DNA of 64,000 bases. Source: Kineosporia rhizophila. Its GTDB lineage: Bacteria > Actinomycetota > Actinomycetes > Actinomycetales > Kineosporiaceae. The stretch's first letter is position 1. Every line of letters starts with the position of its first letter. This document shows positions 63,963 through 64,000 of the stretch, piece by piece. Where the stretch lies: the NCBI RefSeq assembly GCF_021277265.1, contig NZ_JAJSOH010000007.1:186001-250000 (forward strand), in the 5' to 3' direction. The notes below the pieces were generated by a model. That model saw only the letters and a list, made by a program, of their open reading frames with translations, was not told where the DNA came from and did not search any database. The translations under genes were made by a program, and so were the position numbers.

Positions 63963-64000
63963 TCCCCTCTTCACAGGCGCCGTGGCTATCATGCGGCTGT

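Overview
The window is uniformly GC-rich (roughly 70% by eye) and gene-dense, with frequent GTG and TTG starts, many 4-base start/stop overlaps and actinobacterial families throughout: ROK repressors, CGNR zinc-finger regulators, a DtxR-type metalloregulator, DUF3140, a MocR regulator, an APH(6)-like kinase and a lipoate ligase with an N-terminal accessory domain. It is a chromosomal segment of a high-GC actinomycete. The soluble chemoreceptor and the four GGDEF/EAL proteins suggest a motile, c-di-GMP-rich lineage such as Kineosporiales, but that placement is a guess. No rRNA, tRNA, CRISPR array, transposase or prophage block was recognised.

Layout. 1-7.8 kb: the end of a T4-beta-like protein; a NarL-type two-component system facing an ABC/FtsX efflux pair; a diguanylate cyclase; a sugar-type O-acetyltransferase; a small repetitive acidic protein. 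7.8-18.4 kb: mostly regulators and their partners (NmrA-like reductase/XRE regulator, AraC regulator, GGDEF-EAL protein, EamA exporter/MocR regulator, ROK regulator/LacI-type sensor without a DNA-binding domain). 18.4-33.9 kb: a glycan-utilisation locus. On the minus strand lie a ROK repressor and a GH36 alpha-galactosidase. Divergent from them is an eight-gene, tightly coupled operon: Opp/Dpp-type importer (binding protein, two permeases, two ATPases), then GH42 beta-galactosidase, GH2 beta-mannosidase and GH1 beta-glucosidase. A palindrome lies in the shared divergent promoter, and a perfect 16-bp stem follows the binding-protein gene. The enzyme set fits galacto(gluco)mannan-type oligosaccharides.

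33.9-49.4 kb: APH(6)-like kinase, GGDEF-EAL protein, a heterodimeric ABC exporter behind a clear operator, another diguanylate cyclase, an ankyrin protein coupled to a methyltransferase, an NTF2-like protein, an alpha/beta hydrolase, a tandem-GAF soluble chemoreceptor next to a beta-carbonic anhydrase, and an MFS exporter divergent from a CGNR regulator. 49.4-64 kb: small unknown proteins, a DtxR/IdeR-type repressor with a palindromic operator, an AraC regulator, a LexA-type repressor, DUF3140, a large unknown protein, a zinc alcohol dehydrogenase, a lipoate ligase, GNAT and HAD enzymes, a TupA-like ATP-grasp protein, an EamA exporter divergent from a second CGNR regulator, a secreted PQQ-type propeller, a lone Rcp1-type response regulator and a small membrane protein.

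Three different short-unit tandem repeat arrays (16, 6 and 21 bp) lie immediately 3' of the stop codons of three minus-strand genes. They are the most unusual structural feature here. No convincing new defence or biosynthetic system is visible. The best leads are the glycan locus with its control signals, the regulator-exporter divergons, the HTH-less LacI sensor and the repeat arrays.
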